Notes: generated from the sequence alone by a model not told the origin. A DNA stretch of 64,000 nt from Scrofimicrobium canadense (GCF_009696615.1 NZ_VULO01000007.1:62001-126000); one strand, 5' to 3'. Shown: positions 36,972 to 47,274, counted from the stretch's first letter. Numbers and translations are program-made.

Positions 36972-37757
36972 TTAACGCGGCATCGTGTATGGAATTCCGG
37001 GCCCTTGGTCTTCAATGGGCGTGCGAAGGGGGCGCGGTAGGCGAGTCCCGGCAAGCCTGCGCATGTTGACCGTCAGCCACACGTCACCGTATCGAGTACC
37101 TTTTCGGCCATCGTGGCGGTGTACGGGATCCATCATATGTTGGAAGTCGCAGGGGATCTCGACCAACGTGAACCCCTTGGCAAGGAGATCGATAGTCATT
37201 CCAATATCAACACCCCAGCCAGAAGAGAAAGGCATCACTGCATTGACTGCTGCACGGGTGAGGCAGCGTTGTGTAGAGAGGGGTAGGGTTGAATACCAGC
37301 CGGTAGTTCTGCGAAGTCCCTTGCGTGCCACCTGGTTGGGGGTATCCAGTTTGCCCGGAGTAACTGGGACACCAATCGCACAATCAGCTAATCCGGATAT
37401 TACTGCCTCTACCAGTGCACTAGCTTCAACAGCTGACTCACCGATATCAGGGTCAAGGAAAAGAAGAAGGCGCGGCGGCCAGTCGGCGCGATCCCTCATA
37501 GCTGCAACCTTGATGCCTGTTTCTAGTGCGGATGCGCGACCGCGAGAAACAGAATGTCTTACAGCAACTGCACCAGCTGACCTGGCAATTTGTGCGGTAT
37601 TGTCTTCAGAACCATCGTCAACAACGACTACTAAATCGACAGCGGGAATGGCACGACATGCACGAATAGTTGAGGCGATGCACGTGCGAGCATCACGGCA
37701 CGCGATGATGACCGCAACTCGCTGTGGGCCCTTTACGGACTCATCGTCTCCGCTCAC
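36972..37757 (-). CDS. Family 2 glycosyltransferase
   Basis: A 261-residue GT-A enzyme without membrane segments. The nucleotide-sugar fold begins VAVIIACRDARTCIASTIRAC, has VVVVDDGSEDNTAQIA, SRGRASALETGIK and the metal-binding LFLDPDIG. Later, SSGWGVDIGMTIDLLAKGFTLVEIPC provides the acceptor-side loop and catalytic acid candidates. The layout is like small polyprenyl-glucose or glucosyl-phosphoglycerate synthases; acceptor is unknown. The DUF5926 gene lies 28 bases upstream on the same strand. Confidence 0.8.
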   Translation of the reverse strand: MSGDDESVKGPQRVAVIIACRDARTCIASTIRACRAIPAVDLVVVVDDGSEDNTAQIARSAGAVAVRHSVSRGRASALETGIKVAAMRDRADWPPRLLLFLDPDIGESAVEASALVEAVISGLADCAIGVPVTPGKLDTPNQVARKGLRRTTGWYSTLPLSTQRCLTRAAVNAVMPFSSGWGVDIGMTIDLLAKGFTLVEIPCDFQHMMDPVHRHDGRKGTRYGDVWLTVNMRRLAGTRLPRPLRTPIEDQGPGIPYTMPR

Positions 37758-37784
37758 CGCATCTCCCTTTTGCCACTGCTTAGT

Positions 37785-38666
37785 CTAGCGAATGGTGACC
37801 TGCCGCGAGACCATGCCAGCCCTGGCGCGCCGTTCGTCTTCGTTCAGTGAATCGGTACTGGTCAAAGCCTTATTCAGGGCATCTCTGAGTTGCTTCGCTG
37901 GTTCGGCGAGATCGTCTACCGTGAGTTCAGCGGGAACTTGAAAGACGGGAATGCCTATTCCACATGCGCGGAAGGCTCCGACAAACCGCGACCCTTCTCC
38001 CAGTGAAGCGTGTCCAGCTACCTGCAACCGGGCAAGTGCAGTATAGAGAGAATCTTCATCGGCCTCGACAACATAGCGGACGAAGTTATTGTTCATAGAA
38101 CACCAATACATGTGCTTGACACCCGGGATGTTCTGTGTCGGAACGATATCTTCGCGGTTTTGAGCGAGAGCATTCTCAATGTCGGCATCGCGTTCTTCTG
38201 TGGGGTCGAACCAGTAAGAGAAGTCCTCGACCAGTTCCATGCCAGGTTCGCTGTTCTCATTAACTAATACGTCCTGGAGGCGCGGTCCCGCGTCGCGCAC
38301 ATCGAACTGTGGCACGCCGTCCTCTCCCTGTTGCTTCATGGCTACGGCGGCGGCAATTGCTGTTCCCGCGTCGTGAGAAAGGTCGCCAGAGTGGAAGCGA
38401 GTCTGCAGTCCGATCAAAATGGCACCATCGGCTCTCACCATCGCGCCAGCACCATCGGGCAGCAACGTCACAAAAGTGATTTCTTCCGATCCATAGTCCC
38501 CATTGGTGTGAGCAATCATGGTGGCGGCTGGGATGATTTCACGCATGGCAACCAGCTCTGGCTCACGGACCAGGCCCTCAAAAGGGCGGGATACAAAGGG
38601 AATCGGGGCTTTGGTGGTCTTTTTCTTAGCCGGATTCATTTTCTTGCGACGATTAGCTTTACCCAT
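37785..38666 (-). CDS. DUF5926 family protein
   Basis: A 293-residue protein typical of Actinobacteria. It starts with a Lys-rich MGKANRRKKMNPAKKKTTKAP tail, followed by PFVSRPFEGLVREPELVAMREIIPAAT and QTRFHSGDLSHDAGTAI. Relatives are often mislabelled as SecA-like because the basic tail resembles part of SecA; function is unknown. It is divergent from pgm. Confidence 0.75.
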   Translation of the reverse strand: MGKANRRKKMNPAKKKTTKAPIPFVSRPFEGLVREPELVAMREIIPAATMIAHTNGDYGSEEITFVTLLPDGAGAMVRADGAILIGLQTRFHSGDLSHDAGTAIAAAVAMKQQGEDGVPQFDVRDAGPRLQDVLVNENSEPGMELVEDFSYWFDPTEERDADIENALAQNREDIVPTQNIPGVKHMYWCSMNNNFVRYVVEADEDSLYTALARLQVAGHASLGEGSRFVGAFRACGIGIPVFQVPAELTVDDLAEPAKQLRDALNKALTSTDSLNEDERRARAGMVSRQVTIR

Positions 38667-38756
38667 GAGTAAAAGGGTAGCTCACCAAATGACTTCACCC
38701 CTCGTGTACACACGAAAAGCCATAAGATATGACCAAAGCCCCAAGGAGGTACCCTC

Positions 38757-40418
38757 ATGCATGATCGTGCTGGAAAACTTGCCAAAGAAAGCGACCTCAT
38801 CGACGTTGATGCGTTGCTTGCAGCATATTATGACGTAATTCCCGATGTGAATGATCCAGTCCAACGCATCGTCTTTGGAACGTCCGGGCATCGTGGCACC
38901 TCGACCAACGGTAGCTTCAATGAGGCCCATATTGTCTCGACTACTGCCGCGATTGTCGAATACCGGCGCATGCAGGGATACGACGGGCCCCTCTTTGTCG
39001 GGGCCGACCCTCATGCGCTTTCAGAGCCAGCATGGCGCAGCGCTATCGAGGTTTTGGAAGAAGCTGGCGTGTTCACGATGATTGACTCGCGGCGGTCATG
39101 GACACCCACGCCAGCGGTTTCCCACGCGATATTGCGGGCAAACGGGGCGCCCAATAATTTGCGTACCAGCGGACCGGGCTTAGCCGACGGAATCATCATC
39201 ACTCCCAGTCATAACCCTCCCACCGATGGTGGATTCAAATATAACCCCCCAACGGGAGGGCCAGCCGATTCCGAAGCAACAACGTGGATTGCGCGGAGGG
39301 CAAATGAAATCATGGCAGGGGATTGGCGCTCTGTTCCACGTGCAACAACGTCTGAACCCAGCGGCCTAGCAAATATTCATTTTTATGATTTCCTCAGTGC
39401 TTATGTCAACGACCTCGAGTCTGTCATCAACTTTGATGCGATCCGTGAGGCTGGTGTACGTATTGCTGCCGATCCTCTGGGGGGCGCAGCAGTGGACTAT
39501 TGGGGTGCTATCGCGGAGCGGTATGGACTGGATCTTGCAGTAGTGAATCCAAAAGTGGATCCCACATGGTCATTCATGACACTCGATTGGGATGGCAAGA
39601 TTCGCATGGATTGTTCGTCTCCCTATGCTATGGCTTCACTGGTCCAGCAAATGAAAGACAACGATGAAGGATTCGTCATAGCAACTGGCAATGACGCTGA
39701 TGCGGATCGACATGGAATCGTTACAGCTGATGGACTGATGAATCCGAATCACTATCTTGCAGTTGCGATCGAATACTTGTTTCAGAACAGACCTGGATGG
39801 GGAGAAACCGCACGGGTAGGCAAGACCTTGGTGTCCTCCTCCCTAATTGACCGGGTTTCGGCAGCAATTGGACGTGAGGTATACGAGGTGCCTGTCGGGT
39901 TCAAGTACTTTGTCTCAGGATTGTTGGATTCTTCCCTTGGATTTGGTGGGGAAGAATCTGCCGGGGCTTCCTTCCTACGTCACGATGGGACTGTTTGGAC
40001 AACCGATAAAGACGGTATTTTGTTGGCGCTTTTAGCCGCCGAAATCACCGCTGTCACGGGCAAAACTCCTTCACAGCTTCATGCCGAACAAACTGAGCGT
40101 TTCGGCCAATCGTGGTATGCGCGGGTGGATCAGGTAGCTACGCGAGAAGAGAAAACAAAGCTGGCTGCTCTATCAGCAGATGACGTCACCGCAACCACTC
40201 TTGCAGGCGAGGAGATTACCGCCAAATTAGTCAACGCACCTGGCGATGGAGCACCCATTGGGGGGTTGAAGGTGACAACTAAGAACGCATGGTTTGCCGC
40301 GCGCCCGTCTGGTACTGAAGACGTTTACAAGATTTATGCAGAGTCTTTTATTAGCGAAGAACACTTGCACGAGGTACAAAATGCGGCTCGCGAAGTAGTG
40401 GCTCGCGCTATCGGATAA
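38757..40418 (+). CDS. pgm: Phosphoglucomutase (alpha-D-glucose)
   Basis: A 553-residue enzyme interconverting glucose 1- and 6-phosphate. The four signature loops are present: TSGHRGTSTNGSFNEAHI, the phosphoserine loop ITPSHNPPTDGGFKYNPP, metal loop TGNDADADRHGIV, sugar loop GFGGEESAGASFLR, and the C-terminal phosphate site RPSGTEDVYKIYAE. A strong AAGGAGG precedes the ATG. It supplies glucose 1-phosphate for glycogen and cell-wall sugars, and would also process glucose released by the convergent lacZ. Confidence 0.96.
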   Translation: MHDRAGKLAKESDLIDVDALLAAYYDVIPDVNDPVQRIVFGTSGHRGTSTNGSFNEAHIVSTTAAIVEYRRMQGYDGPLFVGADPHALSEPAWRSAIEVLEEAGVFTMIDSRRSWTPTPAVSHAILRANGAPNNLRTSGPGLADGIIITPSHNPPTDGGFKYNPPTGGPADSEATTWIARRANEIMAGDWRSVPRATTSEPSGLANIHFYDFLSAYVNDLESVINFDAIREAGVRIAADPLGGAAVDYWGAIAERYGLDLAVVNPKVDPTWSFMTLDWDGKIRMDCSSPYAMASLVQQMKDNDEGFVIATGNDADADRHGIVTADGLMNPNHYLAVAIEYLFQNRPGWGETARVGKTLVSSSLIDRVSAAIGREVYEVPVGFKYFVSGLLDSSLGFGGEESAGASFLRHDGTVWTTDKDGILLALLAAEITAVTGKTPSQLHAEQTERFGQSWYARVDQVATREEKTKLAALSADDVTATTLAGEEITAKLVNAPGDGAPIGGLKVTTKNAWFAARPSGTEDVYKIYAESFISEEHLHEVQNAAREVVARAIG

Positions 40419-40446
40419 GAGCTGCCGATAACACGAGCCACCGTGG

Positions 40447-43437
40447 TTACCCGATACCTTGGAACGCGAATGTAAAACTGAGCTTTCCCGTGGGTAGCAG
40501 GAATTCTGGATGGGGGCGTGCCCCCCACGTGTCATCCCCTGCTACGCCACGCCGCATGAGGGCTGGTCGCATATAGGTGTGGTGAATCGGTGGCAGCTTG
40601 TGAGCGTGGGTAGAGTTTTCGATTTCAAAAGGACTCCAAGGAAGCGCCGAAAACTCCATGGTGGGGTGTCCTTCAAAACGTATGCCGATACCGTTTGTGT
40701 CGGTCACTTCAGCCCAACGAACCCCGGTGTGATTCCCGCATTCTTGAGGAACCAAATATGGGGTGAACTGTTCTGCAACTGTGCTTTGATAGATGCCTAG
40801 GCGTGCTCCGCCTCGACGGTCAACATAGCATTCATCAGGTCCCTCACCGTACCAACGGAACTGGTCAAGATCGGCCGACGAGGTGAAAAGCATTCCGAAT
40901 TCCGGCATGTCACCTAGCCCCTCACCGGGTATCACGTCGATGGTTGCTTCTACACGCCCATCTCCGTCGACCCTGTATTCCGTTGTGCAACTACTGGGTG
41001 GCGTGGTTGGAAGGTCGTAAGTGAAGGCAATGCATACTTTGTTGTCTTCTTGAGATACCCGGGGGTTATCCAGTGACGGCGTATGCATCGCGTATCGACT
41101 GGCTAAGAGCCACTGTCCGTCTTCGGCCGGTGCCTTCCATGCAGTTTCGTTCGAGGTAGGGGCATGCCAGAAATTAGGGACAGGAGGTGAATTGAAAAGT
41201 TCTTTACCAGCCCATTTATACGAGGCTAATCCGCCGTGCAGGCGTGAGAACAGAATATGAAAATGCTTTCCACGTACGCCGATATTGTGGGTTCCAACAA
41301 TGATTTCTGGCGAACCTGTCGCCTTGACCGGCTGACGATCTCCCACCTCGAACACTGCCTGTTCTGCAGCAATTTCATAGCCCGTATCAGCCCAAGGTGT
41401 TCCTTGGCGAAGGTGAAAAGACACCGTGATGGTGTATTCGCCTGCGTTTGAGGGAATGCTGAGTGGAAGCGCATATGTGTGTGTCTGCCCCGGGCCAACG
41501 TCTGTTGGAATGATTGCATCGCCAACGACGACACCTTCGCGCGCAAGCGTGACACGACATTCAAAATCCCGCGAGGACGTGAAGAGGAAACGGTTCTCGA
41601 CTGTGAAAGAATCGCTGCCGATAGCGATGTTGAAACCCTGGTATAAATATTTCACTTCTTGAATTCGTGGAGTGGGTGAGTGATCCGCGAAGAAAATACC
41701 ATTACCGCAAAAATCTGCGTCGTGTGGTGATTCCCCACAGTCTCCTCCATATCCGAAGAACTCTTGACCATAGCGATCTTTGAGCTTGATTGCCTGGTCA
41801 GCAAAGTCCCAAATAAAACCACCTTGGAAAAGAGGCTCTCTGTAGGCAAGGTCGACATAGCGGTCAACAGCGCCGAAAGAGTTGCCCATTGCATGAGCGT
41901 ATTCGCACAGAATCATTGGTTTGTTCCGATGAGTCTTAAGGAACTCTTCAACCTCTGCAGCTGGCGTATACATTTGACTAAACACGTCAGTTGTCTCCGG
42001 GTAACGGGGATCCCAGTGGACACCTTCGTAATGTACCGGGCGATTATCGACTTCCCGGAAGTAATCGGCGACCGCTAGAATATCGGTTCCACCAAAAGAC
42101 TCATTTCCGCACGACCACATAACTATGCTGGGATGGTTTTTGTCGCGTTCGAACATATTGGCGGCCCGATCCATGAGAGTTGGCAGCCAGCGGGGATCAT
42201 CCCCGGGTACCGCCTCTTCGACTGGACGTTGGAAGAATCGCACTTGGTCCCATAGTCCATGTGATTCGAGGTTCATTTCGTCTATCACATAGAAGCCGTA
42301 CTGGTCGGCTAGCTCGTAAAAGAATGAACTATTGGGGTAGTGGCTGGTTCTGATGGCGTTGATGTTCGTTTTCTTCAAAGCACGCAAATCAGCTTCGGTT
42401 TGCTCTCGCGTCATCACTCTGCCGTTAAGGCCGAACTCGTGTCTGTTCACTCCGTTGAACACCACACGTTTGCCGTTGAGCTTGAGTAGTCCGTCTTCTA
42501 TTCCAAAACGGCGTATTCCCACACTCTGAGGGATGAATTCTGTGATTTCGCCGGCTTCGTCGCGCACTGTGAAGAGGAGACGGTAGAGATAGGGGTCTTC
42601 AGGACTCCACAGGTGCGGTTGCGGAATCGTGATTGTGAAACATCTTGGCGAAACTTGTTCTAGTTTACCAATTCCTTCTAACGTTACTGAGACAGAACCT
42701 CGTCCGTGAAGAGTGGTAGCAACGTTGATATGCGCAGAAGAGAAGTCTTCTGCGCAGTCTGTGCGGACGTGGATATCCTGCACATGCGCCGATGGAATTA
42801 CCTTAAGAGTGACGTCACGGAACAGTCCAGAAAATCGGCAAAAATCCTGATCCTCAAGCCATGATCCGGCCCACCATTTAAACACCTGAACAGCCAGCTT
42901 GTTCTCACCTGGCACAAGAGCGTCAGTGAGATCGAAACGGGAAGGCGTAAATGTGTCAGTTGCGTACCCGATGTATGTTCCATTGAGCCACACCGCAAGC
43001 GCGCTTTCAGCACCAGCAAATTCAACGACGAGGCGCTCTCCCTCGCCCAGTGAGGGGGGCATGAAAGTCTTCACGTAGCATGCGACAGGATTGAACGAGG
43101 TGGGGGCCTGCCCCTCGTGAACATCTTGGTTGCCGTCCCACGGATACTGTGTGTTGACGTATTGGGGAATGTCATATCCTTGCAGCTGGATGTGACCTGG
43201 AACCCGCATGTCGTCCCACCCCGCGCAGTCGAAGGTGGGGGATTCAAAACCCGGTATCACCTGAGAAGGGTTGTGTGCGTAAGAGAATTTCCACAACCCA
43301 TTGAGGGACCACTCGTAGCTGCTGTTTCTACCTTCCCATTCTTGCGGGGTTTTATACCAGTGATGATCTGAACATGCAGGCAGCCGGTTTTCTTCCACAA
43401 GTTCAGCGTTGGATAGCTGGGCAGGTGAGAAAGGCAT
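40447..43437 (-). CDS. lacZ: Beta-galactosidase (GH2)
   Basis: A 996-residue glycoside hydrolase family 2 enzyme with the LacZ domain order: jelly-roll sugar-binding domain, immunoglobulin-like domain, TIM barrel, second immunoglobulin-like domain and beta-sandwich small chain. The acid/base Glu is in VMWSCGNESFGG and the nucleophile Glu in MILCEYAHAMGN. The N-terminal region NTQYPWDG and GYATDTFTPSRFDL are typical. There is no signal peptide, so lactose must be imported. It is divergent from a LacI-type regulator with repeated TTACGTTACCA elements between them. Confidence 0.96.
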   Translation of the reverse strand: MPFSPAQLSNAELVEENRLPACSDHHWYKTPQEWEGRNSSYEWSLNGLWKFSYAHNPSQVIPGFESPTFDCAGWDDMRVPGHIQLQGYDIPQYVNTQYPWDGNQDVHEGQAPTSFNPVACYVKTFMPPSLGEGERLVVEFAGAESALAVWLNGTYIGYATDTFTPSRFDLTDALVPGENKLAVQVFKWWAGSWLEDQDFCRFSGLFRDVTLKVIPSAHVQDIHVRTDCAEDFSSAHINVATTLHGRGSVSVTLEGIGKLEQVSPRCFTITIPQPHLWSPEDPYLYRLLFTVRDEAGEITEFIPQSVGIRRFGIEDGLLKLNGKRVVFNGVNRHEFGLNGRVMTREQTEADLRALKKTNINAIRTSHYPNSSFFYELADQYGFYVIDEMNLESHGLWDQVRFFQRPVEEAVPGDDPRWLPTLMDRAANMFERDKNHPSIVMWSCGNESFGGTDILAVADYFREVDNRPVHYEGVHWDPRYPETTDVFSQMYTPAAEVEEFLKTHRNKPMILCEYAHAMGNSFGAVDRYVDLAYREPLFQGGFIWDFADQAIKLKDRYGQEFFGYGGDCGESPHDADFCGNGIFFADHSPTPRIQEVKYLYQGFNIAIGSDSFTVENRFLFTSSRDFECRVTLAREGVVVGDAIIPTDVGPGQTHTYALPLSIPSNAGEYTITVSFHLRQGTPWADTGYEIAAEQAVFEVGDRQPVKATGSPEIIVGTHNIGVRGKHFHILFSRLHGGLASYKWAGKELFNSPPVPNFWHAPTSNETAWKAPAEDGQWLLASRYAMHTPSLDNPRVSQEDNKVCIAFTYDLPTTPPSSCTTEYRVDGDGRVEATIDVIPGEGLGDMPEFGMLFTSSADLDQFRWYGEGPDECYVDRRGGARLGIYQSTVAEQFTPYLVPQECGNHTGVRWAEVTDTNGIGIRFEGHPTMEFSALPWSPFEIENSTHAHKLPPIHHTYMRPALMRRGVAGDDTWGARPHPEFLLPTGKLSFTFAFQGIG

Positions 43438-43525
43438 GAGTCCACTCCCTTGTGTTGTATTTGGGCGAATCGATTAGCGTGATGCGTAGGTGCCTTGACG
43501 GAATACAATCATCGCACCCTAATGT

Positions 43526-43611
43526 TTACGTTACCAAAAGTATAGAACTTCTATTGCCTGATGAAACGAGTCAACTGTTAGAGAAAAATGCCGAAAAAAG
43601 TTACGTTACCA
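43526..43611. promoter_or_regulatory. Candidate LacI-type operators in the lacZ/lacI control region
   Basis: The 11-mer TTACGTTACCA occurs twice, at 43526-43536 and 43601-43611, 75 bases apart in direct orientation. Both have a central ACGT/CG as LacI-family sites do. They lie on the two sides of the divergent promoter region and could be bridged by a tetramer or dimers. Confidence 0.5.
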
Positions 43612-43634
43612 TTCTTGCTTGATACGATGGTGAA

Positions 43635-44675
43635 GTGACGCAACCAGGCATGCATGAGACCGGTGAGAAAATGCGACGACCGTCAATTAGAGACGTTGCA
43701 GCACTGGCTGGTGTATCAGCACAAACTGTCTCTCGGGTCTCTAATGGGGCTGACGTAGTTCGCCCTCAAACTAGGCGACGTGTGGAAGAAGCAATGCTCC
43801 GGTTGGGATATGTTCCCAATCGTGCGGCGCGTTCCCTGCGGCGCGGATCTTTCCTTTCTATCGGCGTGGTTGTTGCACAACTTGATCAAACTGGTGAGGC
43901 ACTGGTGACTGCTGGAATAGTCGACGCAGCTGAAAAGTTCGGCTATACCGTATCCTTGGTGCAGGTAAGTACTCCTGGTGGAAATGCTGTTGTGGGGGCA
44001 ATTGACCGGCTCGTTGCTAGCGGAGTCGATGGTCTTATCATTGTTCAGGCAGGACCGGCAGATAGTGATATTGGGGCACTGCCACTTGACTTGCCTGTGG
44101 TTGTTTCTAACACAAAACTCATGGACCGCTATTCTGCGGTGGTTTCGGATCAGGTGCAAGGAAGTAGGTTGGCAACAACATATCTTCTGGGGCTCGGGCA
44201 TCAGACTGTCTATCATGTATCGGGACCAATTGAATCGATGTCGGCTGCACCTCGTACGGGTGCGTGGCGCAGGGTTCTACTGGAACAAGGAGCTGTTGTC
44301 CCCGATCCAATAGTTGGCGATTGGAGCGCCGAATCGGGATATATTGCCGGGAAAAAATTGGCTACTGAACGGAACATCACTGCGGTCTATTGCGCGAATG
44401 ATGAGATGGCCTTTGGTGTGATCCGGGCATTCTCTGAGGAGGGTATTTCCGTACCAAATAAAGTATCGGTGGTTGGTTTTGACGACATCTCTCTCAGCAA
44501 GTATTTTCTTCCCGCACTCACAACAGTGCGGCAGGATTTTCGACGTATTGGGCATGAACTAGTTGAGGTCATCGTGGACCAAATCCAAGGGCAAAACAGA
44601 GGAGCTCACATTCAGAGGCTCATCCCCTGTGAGCTGAAGCCTCGGGGGAGTGCGGCACCTCCGCAGACCTCATAA
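43635..44675 (+). CDS. LacI family transcriptional regulator
   Basis: A 346-residue repressor. The DNA-binding headpiece is SIRDVAALAGVSAQTVSRVSNGADVVRPQTRRRVEEAMLRLGYVPNRAARSLR (about residues 17-70), followed by the periplasmic-binding-protein-like effector domain ending in VGFDDISLSKYFLPALTTVRQDFRRIG. It starts at a GTG (43635); an ATG 45 bases downstream, just before RRPSIRDV, is also possible. Divergence from lacZ and the shared repeats make lacZ its likely target. Confidence 0.9.
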   Translation: MTQPGMHETGEKMRRPSIRDVAALAGVSAQTVSRVSNGADVVRPQTRRRVEEAMLRLGYVPNRAARSLRRGSFLSIGVVVAQLDQTGEALVTAGIVDAAEKFGYTVSLVQVSTPGGNAVVGAIDRLVASGVDGLIIVQAGPADSDIGALPLDLPVVVSNTKLMDRYSAVVSDQVQGSRLATTYLLGLGHQTVYHVSGPIESMSAAPRTGAWRRVLLEQGAVVPDPIVGDWSAESGYIAGKKLATERNITAVYCANDEMAFGVIRAFSEEGISVPNKVSVVGFDDISLSKYFLPALTTVRQDFRRIGHELVEVIVDQIQGQNRGAHIQRLIPCELKPRGSAAPPQTS

Positions 44676-44752
44676 ATGGAATCGTTGTTTATGTGACTAA
44701 ACGCAATCTGATTACCAGCTTTTTTACGCTGATAGGGCCATAGGATACATTT

Positions 44753-45946
44753 GTGTTCAAACGCTATGTAGAAATCCTTTCTTTGCCGGGAGCTTTAGCC
44801 TTTTCCCTGGCTGGAGTTGTCGCGCGTTTTCCTATGGCACTGGTGGGAATCTCTACAATTTTAATGATTGAACAGCTGTACGGAAACTATGCCTCGGCAG
44901 GTGTGGTTTCTGGGGCAAGCGTCATATCTTTTGCTGTTGGAGCGCCGATTTTGGCCCGGTTGGTAGATTCCTACGGCCAAGCACGTGTCATGATTCCGTC
45001 TATTACCATCTCTGCTCTAGCGATGAGTGGTGTCATCTATGCAGCTATTATGCGGGCACCCCTTGTGGTTCTTATCGTGTTGGCTATTGTGACGGGATTG
45101 ACCACGGGGTCAATTGGTTCTCTTGTGCGCTCTCGGTGGGCCAAGGTTGCCACCGAGGGGTGGCAAATCCAGGCTGCTTACTCCATGGAGTCGGCCTTTG
45201 ACGAGTTAGTCTTCGTTGTCGGCCCGATCCTCGCTACCTTTCTGGCGACTTCGGTCCATCCCACAGCTGGTTTGGCGTTAACTATAGTGCTTACCCTCGC
45301 CGGAGGCTATTGGTTTTTGCTGCAGAAGAAGACAGAACCGGTACCTACTCCGCGCCCTAAAGACACGCACGAACGTAGCGTGATGTTGAATCCAACTATG
45401 ATTGTCTTGGCAATTACGTACATGGGAGCCGGAGCGCTTTTTGGCGCAAATGACCTCGCGGTTGTGGCTTTCACAAAAGAACATGGTGCGGCATCCTTGG
45501 CAGGAGCGATGTTGGCGATCTTTGCTTTGGGATCACTGTGCGGAGCGCTTGTCTATGGAGCCCGCACCTGGAAGATGCCATTGTGGAAGCTATTTGGAAT
45601 CGGAATTCTTGCATTGGCGATCGGCGCGTCGACGTTCGTATTCGCCTCTTCTTTGCCAATCCTTGGCGTCGTCATGCTCGTTACGGGCTTGGTGATTGCT
45701 CCAACAATGACAAACGTTAATACGATTGTCCAAAGAATTATGCCCTCTGGTCGTTTGACAGAAGGACTGACGTGGATGTCGACGGCGATGAATATCGGCG
45801 TATCCATCGGCGCAGCCCTTTCGGGTCCGCTCGTGGATTCCCAAGGATCCCATGGAGGTTTTCTGGTCGTTATCGCTTCGGGATGGTGTATGGCTGCTGC
45901 AGCGTTTCTTGGAATGCGAGTGCTTAAGAAATCCACGACTCAGTGA
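44753..45946 (+). CDS. MFS transporter
   Basis: A 397-residue major facilitator with 12 hydrophobic segments in two halves. The loop between helices 2 and 3 (LARLVDSYGQARVMIP) matches the family's conserved DRxGRR-like motif. Its overall pattern resembles actinobacterial MFS exporters. Substrate is unknown; sugar uptake for LacZ is possible but unsupported. It starts at a GTG (44753). Confidence 0.8.
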   Translation: MFKRYVEILSLPGALAFSLAGVVARFPMALVGISTILMIEQLYGNYASAGVVSGASVISFAVGAPILARLVDSYGQARVMIPSITISALAMSGVIYAAIMRAPLVVLIVLAIVTGLTTGSIGSLVRSRWAKVATEGWQIQAAYSMESAFDELVFVVGPILATFLATSVHPTAGLALTIVLTLAGGYWFLLQKKTEPVPTPRPKDTHERSVMLNPTMIVLAITYMGAGALFGANDLAVVAFTKEHGAASLAGAMLAIFALGSLCGALVYGARTWKMPLWKLFGIGILALAIGASTFVFASSLPILGVVMLVTGLVIAPTMTNVNTIVQRIMPSGRLTEGLTWMSTAMNIGVSIGAALSGPLVDSQGSHGGFLVVIASGWCMAAAAFLGMRVLKKSTTQ

Positions 45947-45984
45947 GTTAAGCTAAACCTTTCCTGAACGGCTATCATCAGAAT

Positions 45985-47193
45985 GTGTTCGTAGGCACGT
46001 TCGAAATTGGAGCGGAACTCTTTTCCTTTGGAGCTTCGCGGTACCTAGAGTTGGCGCGTTGGTTTCCGAGTGTGTTGGCTTTTGGAGGATACGGCAATGA
46101 ACGCGAAGCGCGCGTCATGTGTCGCACGCTCATGGCAAAGACCTCTGACGAACGTGACTGGCTTGAGGACCGCCGAGGTTGGCGGCAATACTTTGACATT
46201 GAGGTGCCTCGGAACCCCGTTCTCATAGAACTCGGTGGAGCAATAACGATACTTGACAGCGACGGTGGCGGGTACATTGACGCTACCATTCGCGACCACG
46301 GATTGGCTCCTGGATGGCATGCAGCCCACGTTCACGTAATCGATAAGAAAGACCTTATTCGTCACAAGCGGGCACTCCTGCAAGAGAGTTCCTGGACAAT
46401 GGCGGGGCGTGCACGTCTAGCACGAAGGGCAAAACGTCTTGGCATTCGTTTAGGTCCTCCGGTCAGGGTGCCAGTGCGTATTATCGGAGATAGCGAGAAA
46501 GTCGGTATCATCTCTGACGTTGATGACACAATTGTTGTCACTGACGTACCACGTCCTCTTTTGGCTGCCCGTAATGCTTTTGTCACGCGCCCTTCGGATC
46601 GCAAGCCGGTCCCAGGAATGGCACATTTTCTCCAATCCTTGCGTGTAGTTGCTTTGCGAGCAGCAGGTACACGAACTCCTGGATGGTTATCGACACGTGC
46701 TGACGAACCTGTTGCCTCGATTCCCCCGCCTGCAATATATCTTTCGACTGGTGCGTGGAATACCGCTCCGATGCTACGCAAGTTTCTGCGGCACATGGGG
46801 TTCCCACTCGGAACTGTTTTGCTGAGGCCATGGGGAATCACCGACACAGGTTTTCCTCCCAGTGGTATCGAACATAAGCTGGGGCAATTTGCGCGCCTTA
46901 CGGAAATGGTTCCCCACGTCAAGTGGTTGCTCTTAGGTGACGACGGTCAACATGACCCGCTCATCTTCACTAAAATTGGCGAACAGTATCCAGATCGCGT
47001 GGCGGGAGTGTTTCTTCATTGCCTGTCAAAGCGCGAGCACGTCTTAGCGCACGGAAGTCTGCAACCTATGGAGCAGACTCCACAAATGCCTCCGGGTATT
47101 CCGGTTGTACTTGGTGACGATGGTTTTACTCTTACGGAGAAAATCCACTCTGAACAGTTCGAGGCGGTGCTGAGCAACCTGCTGCGCAGCTAG
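45985..47193 (+). CDS. App1-like phosphatidate phosphatase (DUF2183)
   Basis: A 402-residue protein with the DUF2183/App1 catalytic domain of the HAD-like superfamily. SDVDDTIVVTDVPRP provides the DxDxT motif (about residue 175), YLSTGAWNTAPMLRKFL the second, and WLLLGDDGQHDPLIF the terminal Asp pair. App1 enzymes dephosphorylate phosphatidate. In bacteria their role in lipid turnover is inferred. The N-terminal 150 residues are a separate soluble beta-rich region. It starts at a GTG (45985) and is followed by repeat copy C. Confidence 0.8.
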   Translation: MFVGTFEIGAELFSFGASRYLELARWFPSVLAFGGYGNEREARVMCRTLMAKTSDERDWLEDRRGWRQYFDIEVPRNPVLIELGGAITILDSDGGGYIDATIRDHGLAPGWHAAHVHVIDKKDLIRHKRALLQESSWTMAGRARLARRAKRLGIRLGPPVRVPVRIIGDSEKVGIISDVDDTIVVTDVPRPLLAARNAFVTRPSDRKPVPGMAHFLQSLRVVALRAAGTRTPGWLSTRADEPVASIPPPAIYLSTGAWNTAPMLRKFLRHMGFPLGTVLLRPWGITDTGFPPSGIEHKLGQFARLTEMVPHVKWLLLGDDGQHDPLIFTKIGEQYPDRVAGVFLHCLSKREHVLAHGSLQPMEQTPQMPPGIPVVLGDDGFTLTEKIHSEQFEAVLSNLLRS

Positions 47194-47274
47194 GTTTCCT
47201 CTTGTTAGTCGCAACTCCCCCCAGACTATCGCCTATACCCTGCTGGCATTTTTCGGGGTGTTTACTCCCTCGTT

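Noticed and set aside
37785-38666. SecA-like preprotein translocase subunit
   Set aside because: Only the basic tail resembles SecA; there are no Walker motifs, and the body fits DUF5926.
40411-40432. Terminator between pgm and lacZ
   Set aside because: TATCGG/CCGATA arms pair over only 6 bp with no T-run; too weak to call.
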